Below are positions 1 to 7,547 of a stretch of 32,729 nucleotides of DNA, piece after piece. Positions within the stretch are counted from its first letter, which is position 1. Every line of letters starts with the position of its first letter. The position numbers and the translations under genes are program-made. The notes under the pieces were generated by a model. It saw only the letters and a list, made by a program, of their open reading frames with translations, did not search any database and was not told where the DNA came from. Source of the stretch: Geobacter sp. UBA6169 (lineage in GTDB: Bacteria; Desulfobacterota; Desulfuromonadia; Geobacterales; Pseudopelobacteraceae); contig DIUB01000012.1 in assembly GCA_002422265.1 (NCBI GenBank), positions 6,204 to 38,932 of the forward strand, read 5' to 3'.

Positions 1-768
1 CTGCTGACCCAGGGGATGGTGATCAAGGACGGCGCCAAGATGAGCAAGTCCAAGGGGAACGTGGTTGACCCGGATGCCCTGATCAAACGCTACGGCGCTG
101 ACACAGCCCGCCTGTTTTCCCTGTTTGCCGCACCGCCGGAAAAGGATCTGGACTGGAACGAGCAGGGGGTTGATGGCTGCTACCGCTTCCTGAACCGGGT
201 CTGGAAACTGGTTCACGAGCAGCTTGAGGCCGCATCTGCGGCTCCTGCGCTTGATCCATCGGCACTGAGTGATGAGGAGCGCAGCCTGCGGCGTGCTGTT
301 CACAAGACCCTCAAGAAAGTGACCGAGGATATTGACGAGCGGTTCCACTTCAATACCGCCATTGCTGCGGTCATGGAGCTGATGAATACGCTGCAGGGGG
401 CCCGTCTGAATACACCCCAGGCTGCAGCGGTCATGAAGGAGGCGCTGGAGCTGGTTGTGGTCATGCTGGCACCGTTTGTGCCGCATATTACGGAAGAACT
501 CTGGCAGCTGCTGGGGCATACCACGCCACTTTCCGCAACAGCCTGGCCTGCCTGGGATAGCGAAGCGGTGGTGGATGAGGAACTGCTGGTGGTGGTGCAG
601 GTCAACGGCAAGCTGCGTTCCAAGCTATCGGTGGCGGTCGGGCTTGATGAAGAGAGTATCAAGCAGATGGCTCTGGCCGATGACAAGGTCAAGGTCTTTA
701 CCGATGGCCTGCAGGTACGCAAGGTGATCTACGTACCGGGCAAGCTGGTGAACATCGTTGTCGGCTAG
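1..768 (+). CDS. leuS: Leucyl-tRNA synthetase, C-terminal part (5' truncated by window edge)
   Basis: Class I aminoacyl-tRNA synthetase that charges tRNA-Leu in the cytoplasm. The frame is open from base 1, so only the last 255 codons are present. The KMSKS catalytic loop is encoded at 37-51 (GAKMSKSKGN context). It is followed by the anticodon-binding helical domain (DTARLFSLFAAPPEKDLDW is typical of LeuS) and the small C-terminal domain (VVVQVNGKLRSKL). An internal ATG at 16 is not the start. The stop TAG at 766-768 overlaps the beginning of lptE. The leuS-lptE-...-holA order is a common proteobacterial arrangement. Identification is secure; only the missing 5' part is unknown. Confidence 0.97.
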   Translation: MLTQGMVIKDGAKMSKSKGNVVDPDALIKRYGADTARLFSLFAAPPEKDLDWNEQGVDGCYRFLNRVWKLVHEQLEAASAAPALDPSALSDEERSLRRAVHKTLKKVTEDIDERFHFNTAIAAVMELMNTLQGARLNTPQAAAVMKEALELVVVMLAPFVPHITEELWQLLGHTTPLSATAWPAWDSEAVVDEELLVVVQVNGKLRSKLSVAVGLDEESIKQMALADDKVKVFTDGLQVRKVIYVPGKLVNIVVG

Positions 769-1291
769 ATGGTGGGCATATCTGGTGTGTGGCCTGCTGC
801 TGGTGGTGGCCGTTGCCGGCTGCGGTTACCGTTTTACGGCTGATAGTGGTACCCGGTTGCCGGCAGGACAGACGGTCTGGGTGCCGTTCTTCAAGAATGC
901 CACGGTCTATGCCAATGCATCGGTCATCCTGAAACGCGCGGTTTTTGAACAGTTTACCCAGCAGCGCGGCATACTTCCTGCTGCTGATCCGGGCGGGGCT
1001 GATCTGATTGTAGAGGGAACCCTGACTGGCTATGGCGCCGCAGTGGTCAGCTATGCAGCTGCTGACACAGCCAAGGAATATCGGCTGACGCTCTCGGCTG
1101 ACATAACCGTACGCAAACGGGGTGATGGCCAACAGGAGAAACCGCTTTGGAAAGGCAGTGTCTCAGCCTGGCAGGATTACCCGGTGGCCGCCACGGTGGA
1201 ATTACAGCGCAGTAACGAAGATGCTGCTGTTATGGCAGCTGGCCGCAAACTGGCCCAACAGCTGATCTGGAATCTGGAACAGGGATATTGA
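758..1291 (+). CDS. lptE: LPS-assembly lipoprotein LptE-like
   Basis: Probable outer-membrane lipoprotein that plugs the LptD barrel and helps insert lipopolysaccharide. The 177-residue product starts at a TTG that overlaps the end of leuS by 11 bases. This start is preferred because it gives a complete lipoprotein signal: Arg4, a hydrophobic stretch and a V19-A-G-C22 lipobox. The next in-frame starts (GTG at 785 and later) fall inside the hydrophobic core. The mature part has the family pattern: GYRF after the cysteine, then VWVPFFKNAT, followed by beta-rich sequence with tyrosines. Sequence conservation in LptE is low, so the call leans on the leuS-lptE-holA context as well as the lipobox. 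Confidence 0.85.
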   Translation: MSARWWAYLVCGLLLVVAVAGCGYRFTADSGTRLPAGQTVWVPFFKNATVYANASVILKRAVFEQFTQQRGILPAADPGGADLIVEGTLTGYGAAVVSYAAADTAKEYRLTLSADITVRKRGDGQQEKPLWKGSVSAWQDYPVAATVELQRSNEDAAVMAAGRKLAQQLIWNLEQGY

Positions 1292-1312
1292 TCTGATCAT
1301 GAAAGGTCGCCC

Positions 1313-3328
1313 GTGCGCATGCAGAAGACACCTCTGAGAACGCAATTAATTCTGATCATCGCGGTCCTGTTCCTGGTGTCTGCGGCATCCGTTGCACTGC
1401 TTTTTTCTTATCTTTCATCACGGATTATTGAGGAATTTGCCCTGCGGGTTGCCACGAAGCAGGCGCTTCATGACAAGAATAAGATCATGGCGCTCATTGA
1501 CAGGGAAGTTGCGCTCTCCCTCAAGTTGTCTGATGATGCAGTCATCCGTGCCTTTCTTGCGCATCCTCGTAAAGATCAACGCACTGCAAACGATGCCCTT
1601 GTACAACTGGAAAGTTACCGTCGGTTCTTCCGTGACCAGAGTTATTTTATTGCCGGATTGGCAGATCGCAGCTATTTAAATGCCGATCGTACCGCTGTTC
1701 CAGGCCACCCCCGTCGATCGACGTTACATCCTGACAACCCGATGGACTCCTGGTTTTTCAATGCATTGCAACGGGTTGATACCTTTGAGTTGAACTTGAA
1801 TTGGGATGAATTGATCAAGCAGATCAAGGTATGGGTTAACGTGATCATCCGCGATGACCAGGGAAGCAAGATTGGTGTCGGTGGCACCGGCATTGCCCTT
1901 GGTGACTTTCTTCAGGAAATTGTTCACTCCGGTGAGCCGGGGACCTCGGCAATCCTGATTGACCACCGCGGTATCATCATGGCCCACCAGGACCAACAGC
2001 TGGTGGAACAAAACGCACGGGAACAGAATGTTGATAGGAAGGTCACCATCTACACCATGCTGAAAGATCAAGAAGACGTTCAGCATCTGCAGCAGGCCCT
2101 GAAGCTTCTGTCCGGTGGTACTAAACAGGTGGTTTCGTTCCCGTTGAAGTACGGTGGTCGCCGTTCCGTGGCTGCCGTAACGTTTATGCCGGCCATCAAC
2201 TGGTATACCATTGCCGTGGTAGAGAGCAACCACGCTCTGCAGCCTTCGGTCTTTACCCCGATCATTGCTGTTGGTGTTGTGTCGTTATTGGTGGTGATCT
2301 TGCTGATTACCCTGCTGTTGAACCGCTTGATTCTGCAGCCGTTGAGGCTTTTGACGGAGGCATCTGGCGAGGTAGCCCGTGGAAATTATGCGGTTTCACT
2401 ACCGGTGGTACGTAAAGATGAGATCGGTACATTGACAGAAAGTTTCAACAGTATGGCAGCTATGGTCAGTGAGTACACCGCCACCCTGGAGGAGCGGGTA
2501 CAGCAACGGACCGAGGAGTTGACCAGTGCCAACCAGCTGCTTGAAGCCTCCCAGGCCGATATTATGGAGAGTCTGCATTACGCCCGGGTGATCCAGTCCT
2601 CAATCCTGCCGGATCGGCGGCAGCTTGATCAGCTGTTTACTGCCTGGTTCGTGTTGTATCAGCCCTGTGCTGTTGTAGGAGGAGATCTCTACTGGATTCG
2701 TCGTGCTTCTGAAAACCGTCTGCTGGTTGCTGTGCTGGATTGTACCGGGCACGGTGTACCGGGGGCCTTTATGACCATGACGGTCAATGCGGTGTTAAAT
2801 ACCGTGGTGGATACCATCTGCAATGACAATCCATCTCGGATATTGCAGGAGACCAATCGGATGCTGCAGGATACGCTCCGGCTTCGCCAGGAGGGTGAGA
2901 GCACGGTAGACGCCGGGCTGGAGATCGGGCTCTGCTGTATTGATCCGGGACAATGTCGGCTACAGTTTGCCGGAGCCGGTATTGCGCTCTGGATGTCTGA
3001 TGCCTCTGGAGTGCGAGAGATCAAGGGAGAACGTCATCGGATCGGGTACCGCACCAGTGATTGCACCTACTGCTGCCAAAACCATCAGGTGAGCCTGCAG
3101 CAGGATACCGTTTTTTACCTGACGACTGACGGTTTACTGGATGAGAGTGGTGGCCCCAAAGGATATGGTTTTGGTACCGACAGGTTCCGCCAGTTGTTGA
3201 CGGACCACCGTCATCTGAGTCTCCCGGAGCAGCAGCAGGCCATTGTGCAGAGGCTTGAGGCCTGGCGTGGTTCCAGAAGGCAGCGTGACGATATTTGTGT
3301 GCTTGGTTTCAAAAATCTGAAAGCATAA
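1313..3328 (+). CDS. siaA: Membrane PP2C (SpoIIE) phosphatase with sensor and HAMP domains, SiaA-like
   Basis: Predicted inner-membrane receptor phosphatase of 671 residues. Order: TM1 at about 11-34, a Cache-like extracytoplasmic region (about 35-310), TM2 at about 314-341, HAMP (about 342-393), a short coiled coil, and a SpoIIE/PP2C domain (about 435-671). The PP2C metal-binding motifs are intact: GGDLYW (456-461), DCTGHGVPGAF (476-486) and a late R-Q-R-D-D (656-660). In Pseudomonas, SiaA dephosphorylates SiaC in response to stress; the same role here is inferred from the three genes that follow. The GTG at 1313 is chosen because AAAGG (1302-1306) is 6 bases upstream; ATG at 1319 is an in-frame alternative. 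It lies 21 bases after lptE, so it is probably cotranscribed. Confidence 0.85.
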   Translation: MRMQKTPLRTQLILIIAVLFLVSAASVALLFSYLSSRIIEEFALRVATKQALHDKNKIMALIDREVALSLKLSDDAVIRAFLAHPRKDQRTANDALVQLESYRRFFRDQSYFIAGLADRSYLNADRTAVPGHPRRSTLHPDNPMDSWFFNALQRVDTFELNLNWDELIKQIKVWVNVIIRDDQGSKIGVGGTGIALGDFLQEIVHSGEPGTSAILIDHRGIIMAHQDQQLVEQNAREQNVDRKVTIYTMLKDQEDVQHLQQALKLLSGGTKQVVSFPLKYGGRRSVAAVTFMPAINWYTIAVVESNHALQPSVFTPIIAVGVVSLLVVILLITLLLNRLILQPLRLLTEASGEVARGNYAVSLPVVRKDEIGTLTESFNSMAAMVSEYTATLEERVQQRTEELTSANQLLEASQADIMESLHYARVIQSSILPDRRQLDQLFTAWFVLYQPCAVVGGDLYWIRRASENRLLVAVLDCTGHGVPGAFMTMTVNAVLNTVVDTICNDNPSRILQETNRMLQDTLRLRQEGESTVDAGLEIGLCCIDPGQCRLQFAGAGIALWMSDASGVREIKGERHRIGYRTSDCTYCCQNHQVSLQQDTVFYLTTDGLLDESGGPKGYGFGTDRFRQLLTDHRHLSLPEQQQAIVQRLEAWRGSRRQRDDICVLGFKNLKA

Positions 3329-3347
3329 CAGGGAAAGGGGAATCTGT

Positions 3348-3878
3348 ATGGATCTGTATTCCTTGCGTGAGCAATTTGATGCATCTGGGATGATGATCTG
3401 TTTCAACGGGCCGTTTTCGCACAGCATCATCGAAGAGTTGGGCACAGCACTCCGCAACCACCTGGCAGACGAAAACATCGGGAAGGCCGCCGTACTGGAT
3501 GTCTTTGCGACCTACATTGAACTGGCTCAGAACGTGCGGAACTATCAGACCCTCCGTTCGTTGGGTCAGGGAGAAACCGCTGCATCCATTATTACCATTT
3601 CACGCTGGAACAGCGGCTATGCGGTTTCTTCCGGCAACATGGTTATAAAAGAAGACGCCGCCTCGCTGTGTGAACGCATAGCAGAACTTAATGCTCTTGC
3701 CCCTGACGAACTGAAGCGTCGTTATAAGGAGCAAATGCGACGTGAGGTTCCGCCTGACGCACTGGGGGCCGGGCTGGGTCTGCTGGAGATCGCTCGACGT
3801 TCTTCTAGTCCCATGACCTGTGCCGTACGCGAACTGGACGGGCCTTTTACCTTTTTCAGTCTGACTGCCTACATTTGA
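3348..3878 (+). CDS. siaB: SiaB-family (DUF6272-like) protein kinase
   Basis: A 176-residue cytoplasmic protein between a SiaA-like phosphatase and a SiaC-like protein. It has features of a divergent GHKL/HATPase fold: an N-box-like E58-L-A-Q-N62 and a glycine-rich G-A-G-L-G-L-L-E-I-A-R (140-150). SiaB of Pseudomonas phosphorylates SiaC, opposing SiaA; the same activity is inferred. ATG at 3348 follows an AGGGG ribosome binding site with about 7 bases spacing, 19 bases after siaA. Family assignment rests on motif pattern and gene order, not on an alignment. Confidence 0.75.
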   Translation: MDLYSLREQFDASGMMICFNGPFSHSIIEELGTALRNHLADENIGKAAVLDVFATYIELAQNVRNYQTLRSLGQGETAASIITISRWNSGYAVSSGNMVIKEDAASLCERIAELNALAPDELKRRYKEQMRREVPPDALGAGLGLLEIARRSSSPMTCAVRELDGPFTFFSLTAYI

Positions 3879-3897
3879 CAGCATCGGAGAATCTGCA

Positions 3898-4272
3898 ATG
3901 GATCATCCTTCACGACCTCAGACCCAATCCACACCAATGATTTCGTTTGACGAGACCGCGCACACCCTCTGCATTGTCGGCGAATCGTTTCCTGAAAACT
4001 CTTTTACCTTTTATGCGCCGGTACTGGATTGGCTGAAACAGTACCTGAAGAACAGCCAGGCTCTGGTTCTGGATCTTGCCATCACCTACATGAACAGCAG
4101 TAGTACCAAGTGCATGCTCGATCTACTTGATTTGATGGAGGATGCAAATGCCAGGGGGGTGAAGGTGTCGATCATCTGGCGCTTTGATCGTGAAAACCCG
4201 CGATCAATTGAACTGGCGGAAGAATTTTCTGAAGAAGTGACCTTTCCGTTTGAAATTGTGGCAATTTCGTGA
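3898..4272 (+). CDS. siaC: SiaC-like partner-switch protein (DUF1987)
   Basis: A 124-residue protein recognised from the DUF1987/SiaC pattern: I-S-F-D (15-18), a G-E-S-F-P-E-N motif (28-34), FY-x-P-x-L-x-W-L (38-46), Y-M-N-S-S-S-T-K (64-71) and an acidic tail with PFE. In Pseudomonas aeruginosa, SiaC is the phosphorylated switch protein whose unphosphorylated form binds and activates the diguanylate cyclase SiaD. The Ser/Thr cluster at 67-70 is where I expect the phospho-acceptor; exact residue mapping needs an alignment. ATG at 3898 has GGAGA upstream. The stop overlaps the start of the next gene (GTGA), consistent with matched synthesis of SiaC and its cyclase partner. Confidence 0.85.
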   Translation: MDHPSRPQTQSTPMISFDETAHTLCIVGESFPENSFTFYAPVLDWLKQYLKNSQALVLDLAITYMNSSSTKCMLDLLDLMEDANARGVKVSIIWRFDRENPRSIELAEEFSEEVTFPFEIVAIS

Positions 4273-5465
4273 CAACACGCGCAAAAGGTACATCGGAACA
4301 CAGGCAGCCTGCTGACGAACTGCAGGCACGGATAGAACAGGTGTTGGCTGATCCTCCTGACGATCGGACCGCCCTTCTGGCTGAATATTTCGTGCTTGCC
4401 GAGCAGTATGGCAAGCTGCATCACCAGCTCTATAAAACCATCGCTATCAGCGATACCTATCAGCAGCAGATGCGTGAGCTCTCCCATCAGCTGGAGCTGT
4501 CTGCTGAAAAACTTCGCCGGCTGCGTGAGATAGCGCTGCCGATCTGTATGTATTGCCACAAGATCCGCACCGACGACGACTACTGGCAACGGCTTGAGAC
4601 CTATTTCAGTAGCCACGTGGATATCATGTTCAGCCACGGCATCTGCCCGGACTGTGTCAAAGCTACCTACAGCAAGCTGGGCGAGCGGGCAACATCTTTG
4701 CCGGATGTTGAGGCGTTGTCACTGTCGCCTGGCTCCCGTACCAAAGCGAACGTGCAGTACCAGGATGATGAACCCCTGCGGGAGATGAAGGAGCTGTTGC
4801 AGCGGGTCTCGTCAGCAGGCGACCCGCTCACGCCGGAGCTGGTCAAGATCGTTGAACGTTACGGCAAGTTGCTGCGTCGTTTTAACAAGACGGTCGTCAT
4901 CAGCGATTCGTATCAATTTCAGTTGCATGACCTAAACATGCGGTTGGAACTGATGGTGCGGACCGATATCATGACCGGTCTGGCCAACCGGATGGAGATG
5001 CTGAACCAGCTTGCGATCGAGCAGAAACGTTCTGAACGTCATGGCAAGGTGTTCTCACTGCTGCTGGGGGACCTTGATTTTTTCAAACAGATCAATGATA
5101 CCTTCGGGCATCTGGCCGGTGATCGGGTGTTACGCCAAGTGGCGGCCCGGTTGCGTGAACTGCTGAGGAGTGAGGATGTCTGCGCCCGCTGGGGCGGGGA
5201 AGAATTCATGATCCTGCTGCCGGAAACCCCCTTGGAGCAGGCCCTGGTTGTGGCAAACAAGCTGAGCACCGCAATCCGTGAGCTCCAGATTCCGTGGGAA
5301 GATCACACATTAAGCATTACTATCAGTTTTGGAGTAGGGCAGTTTGAGCTGGGTAGTAGTATTGATACTTTTATTCAGCATGTGGATAATGCCCTGTACC
5401 AAGCCAAGCGTCTGGGAAGAAACCGTGTGGAACAGAGCGCTGTCGGCGGAGTAACGAACGAATGA
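4269..5465 (+). CDS. siaD: GGDEF diguanylate cyclase, SiaD-like, with duplicated N-terminal motif and Cys4 module
   Basis: Predicted c-di-GMP synthase of 398 residues without membrane segments. The C-terminal GGDEF domain (about 228-390) is intact: D233-I-M-T-G-L-A-N-R, the active-site GGEEF (309-313) and an RxxD inhibitory site (R300-S-E-D303) exactly five residues before it, so product inhibition is expected. The N-terminal half has two similar helical segments, Y-G-K-L-H-H-Q-L-Y-K-T-I-A-I-S-D-T-Y-Q (47-65) and Y-G-K-L-L-R-R-F-N-K-T-V-V-I-S-D-S-Y-Q (198-216). Between them is a four-cysteine module: C93-x2-C96 and H123-G-I-C126-P-D-C129. The GTG start overlaps the siaC stop by 4 bases; no better start is in frame. 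By analogy with Pseudomonas SiaD it should be switched on by SiaC. Confidence 0.88.
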   Translation: MTTRAKGTSEHRQPADELQARIEQVLADPPDDRTALLAEYFVLAEQYGKLHHQLYKTIAISDTYQQQMRELSHQLELSAEKLRRLREIALPICMYCHKIRTDDDYWQRLETYFSSHVDIMFSHGICPDCVKATYSKLGERATSLPDVEALSLSPGSRTKANVQYQDDEPLREMKELLQRVSSAGDPLTPELVKIVERYGKLLRRFNKTVVISDSYQFQLHDLNMRLELMVRTDIMTGLANRMEMLNQLAIEQKRSERHGKVFSLLLGDLDFFKQINDTFGHLAGDRVLRQVAARLRELLRSEDVCARWGGEEFMILLPETPLEQALVVANKLSTAIRELQIPWEDHTLSITISFGVGQFELGSSIDTFIQHVDNALYQAKRLGRNRVEQSAVGGVTNE

Positions 5466-6457
5466 CCGAACAGGATCTTGACAAGCAGATAAAGACCGGC
5501 AGCCTTTTGCCGGTTTATTTTTTATATGGTGATGAACCGTTTCTGGTGGATCGCGCTGCCCGGCGGATCATGGAGCAGGCAATAGATCCGGCCATGAAAG
5601 ACTTTAACCTGAATGTCTACTACGGGGCAGAGTGCAAGGGAACCGAGATACTTGACACGGCCCAGACCCTGCCGATGTTCAGTGACCGGAGGCTGGTGGT
5701 GGTCAGGCAGACCGACAAGCTGCCGGTGGCAACCCAGGAAGGGCTCTTGCCGTATCTTGCCAACCCTTGCCCTGAAACCTGCCTGCTGTTTCTGGCTGCC
5801 AAACCTGATCTGCGGCGCAAGTTTTTTGCTGAGCTGAAGAAGCAGCAGGGAACCTTGGAGTTCAAGAAGCTGTACGACAATAAGCTGGTGCCGTTTATTT
5901 CAGCAGAAGCGCAGACCCAGGGAAAGAAAATCGACGGGGCAGGGGCTGAGATGCTGGCTTTTCTGGTGGGCAACAATCTGCAGGAACTGGTCTCGCAGAT
6001 CGAAAAGGCAGCCCTGTACGTCGGCACCAGACCGGTGATCGGGGTGGAGGATGTCAAGGCGATTGTCAGCCAGAGCAAGGAGTACAGTGCCTTTGAACTG
6101 GCCCGATTCATGGGAGAGAAAAATCTGCCTAAGGCGCTTGCCACTTTGCAGTCCATGCTGCAAAACGGTGAAGAGGCAATTATGATCCTGGGAGCCTTGG
6201 CCAGTCATTTCCGCCGGATCTGGCGAATCAGAGAACTGCTTGATCAGAAGATAACTCCGGTTGATATCAGCAAGCAGCTGAAGATTCATCAGTTTTTTTT
6301 GAACGAGCAGATATCGCAGGCCAGGAAATATCCGGTGACGGAGCTTGAAGTCCTGTTTGAACGGCTCTATCAGGGGGATGTGGGGATCAAGACCGGGGCT
6401 TCATCGGCCACGGTGCTGCAGGGGGTGGTGTATGACAGTTGCAAGGGGAGCGCATAA
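5462..6457 (+). CDS. holA: DNA polymerase III subunit delta
   Basis: Clamp-loader delta subunit, which opens the beta sliding clamp during replication. The 331-residue length is normal, and the N-terminus (TGSLLPVYFLYGDEPFLVDR) and the later FELARFMGEKNLPKALATL region are typical of HolA. ATG overlaps the diguanylate cyclase stop in an ATGA junction, so its translation is coupled to the signalling block rather than directly to lptE as in the more usual leuS-lptE-holA order. A strong hairpin terminator follows at 6491-6524. Confidence 0.93.
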   Translation: MTEQDLDKQIKTGSLLPVYFLYGDEPFLVDRAARRIMEQAIDPAMKDFNLNVYYGAECKGTEILDTAQTLPMFSDRRLVVVRQTDKLPVATQEGLLPYLANPCPETCLLFLAAKPDLRRKFFAELKKQQGTLEFKKLYDNKLVPFISAEAQTQGKKIDGAGAEMLAFLVGNNLQELVSQIEKAALYVGTRPVIGVEDVKAIVSQSKEYSAFELARFMGEKNLPKALATLQSMLQNGEEAIMILGALASHFRRIWRIRELLDQKITPVDISKQLKIHQFFLNEQISQARKYPVTELEVLFERLYQGDVGIKTGASSATVLQGVVYDSCKGSA

Positions 6458-6490
6458 CGCTGCACAAGCAGGAATAGACAAAGAAACAGC

Positions 6491-6524
6491 AAAAGGGCCT
6501 CTGCCGTATGGCGGAGGCCCTTTT
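6491..6524. terminator. Bidirectional intrinsic terminator between holA and rpsT
   Basis: A 15-bp stem (AAAAGGGCCTCTGCC paired with GGCGGAGGCCCTTTT, one G-U wobble) with the 4-base loop GTAT. A-tract and T-tract flank the stem symmetrically, so it can end the leuS-holA transcript on the + strand and the rpsT transcript on the - strand. Confidence 0.92.
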
Positions 6525-6549
6525 GGGTATGTTGTCACAGCGGAGTCTG

Positions 6550-6813
6550 CTAGCCCAGTGTGTTAACCAGCTTGGTCAGACGAGAGACATTGCGTGAGGC
6601 GTTGGACGAATGAATGACCCCTTTGGTAGCAGTTTTGTCAATGACCGGGATTGCAGCCTTCAATGCGGCCACCGCTGCCTCTTTATCTTTGCTCTCAACC
6701 GCTTCACGGACCCGCTTGATGTAGGTCTTGAGGGTTGACTTCTGATGACGGTTACGGGCATTGCGCTTTTCGTTCTGCTTGATACGCTTGATTGCCGATT
6801 TGTGATGTGCCAC
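6550..6813 (-). CDS. rpsT: 30S ribosomal protein S20
   Basis: The 87-residue, very basic product has the S20 N-terminus (MAHHKSAIKRIKQNEK) and the conserved K-G-V-I-H-x-N-x-A-S-R-x-x-S-R-L segment. It binds 16S rRNA during small-subunit assembly. Translation starts at GTG (6813-6811), placed by a GGAGG ribosome binding site 6 bases upstream; no ATG is available nearby. It is transcribed alone from a promoter at 6879-6907 and ends at the shared hairpin. Confidence 0.97.
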   Translation of the reverse strand: MAHHKSAIKRIKQNEKRNARNRHQKSTLKTYIKRVREAVESKDKEAAVAALKAAIPVIDKTATKGVIHSSNASRNVSRLTKLVNTLG

Positions 6814-6878
6814 GTGTTACCTCCGCATGAATATACAGCAGATCAATGCTGCAGATGTTTAGTAGAATAGAAGCGAAA

Positions 6879-6907
6879 TTTTTAGCACTCCATGAAACGG
6901 GTGTCAA
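6879..6907 (-). promoter_or_regulatory. Sigma70-type promoter for rpsT
   Basis: On the - strand, a perfect -35 TTGACA (6907-6902) is separated by 17 bases from TAAAAA (6884-6879, 4 of 6 matches to consensus). It lies 65 bases upstream of the rpsT GTG start, just beyond the 3' end of purN. Confidence 0.7.
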
Positions 6908-6920
6908 GGATAAAGTACTG

Positions 6921-7547
6921 TTATGCAGCACTGATGACGACCTTACGGCCATCTACCATGAGTCTGCCGTCACAAAAGAGGCGTACTGCCTCAACATAGG
7001 TGCGGTGCTCTTCGCCATGGATACGCTGGGTCAGGGTTTCCAGGGTGTCATCCTGCAGCACCGGCACTACCGTCTGCAGAATGATTGGGCCGGTGTCGGT
7101 ACCGCTGTCGACAAAATGGACAGTGCAACCGGTGTAGCGAACGCCGTAATCAAAAGCCTGTTTCTGGGCATCAAGGCCGGGGAAGGCAGGCAGCAGGGCA
7201 GGGTGGATATTGATGATGGCATTGGGAAAAGCTTCAATCATGACCGGTGATAACAGTCGGATAAAACCAGCCAAAACTACCAGATGTACACCATGTTGTT
7301 TTAAAAGTTCCACCAAGGCCGTGTCATAGGCCTGACGGTTCGGGTACTGCTTGTGATCCAGGATTAGCGCCGGGATGTTGTGCTTGCGTGCCCGCTCCAG
7401 CGCAAAGGCGTCAGGTTTGTTACTGATCAGACAGGCGATCCGGGCGTTTTTGATGCGCCCGGCCTCCAGTGCATCCACGATAGCCTGAAAATTTGATCCG
7501 TTGCCTGATACCAGGACGGCAATAACGGTTTCTTTGGCTGTACTCAT
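6921..7547 (-). CDS. purN: Phosphoribosylglycinamide formyltransferase (GAR transformylase)
   Basis: Transfers a formyl group from 10-formyl-THF to GAR, the third step of de novo purine synthesis. The 208-residue product has the family motifs: V-S-G-N-G-S-N-F-Q-A-I near the N-terminus (phosphate binding), I-N-I-H-P-A-L-L-P (catalytic N113 and H115) and D-S-G-T-D-T-G-P-I (catalytic D151). The ATG start overlaps the purM stop in an ATGA junction, so the two purine enzymes are translationally coupled. Confidence 0.96.
   Translation of the reverse strand: MSTAKETVIAVLVSGNGSNFQAIVDALEAGRIKNARIACLISNKPDAFALERARKHNIPALILDHKQYPNRQAYDTALVELLKQHGVHLVVLAGFIRLLSPVMIEAFPNAIINIHPALLPAFPGLDAQKQAFDYGVRYTGCTVHFVDSGTDTGPIILQTVVPVLQDDTLETLTQRIHGEEHRTYVEAVRLFCDGRLMVDGRKVVISAA

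Noticed and set aside
300..722. Long antisense frames inside leuS and many other genes
   Set aside because: They mirror codon bias of the real genes, lack ribosome binding sites and encode low-complexity serine-rich or arginine-rich sequence.
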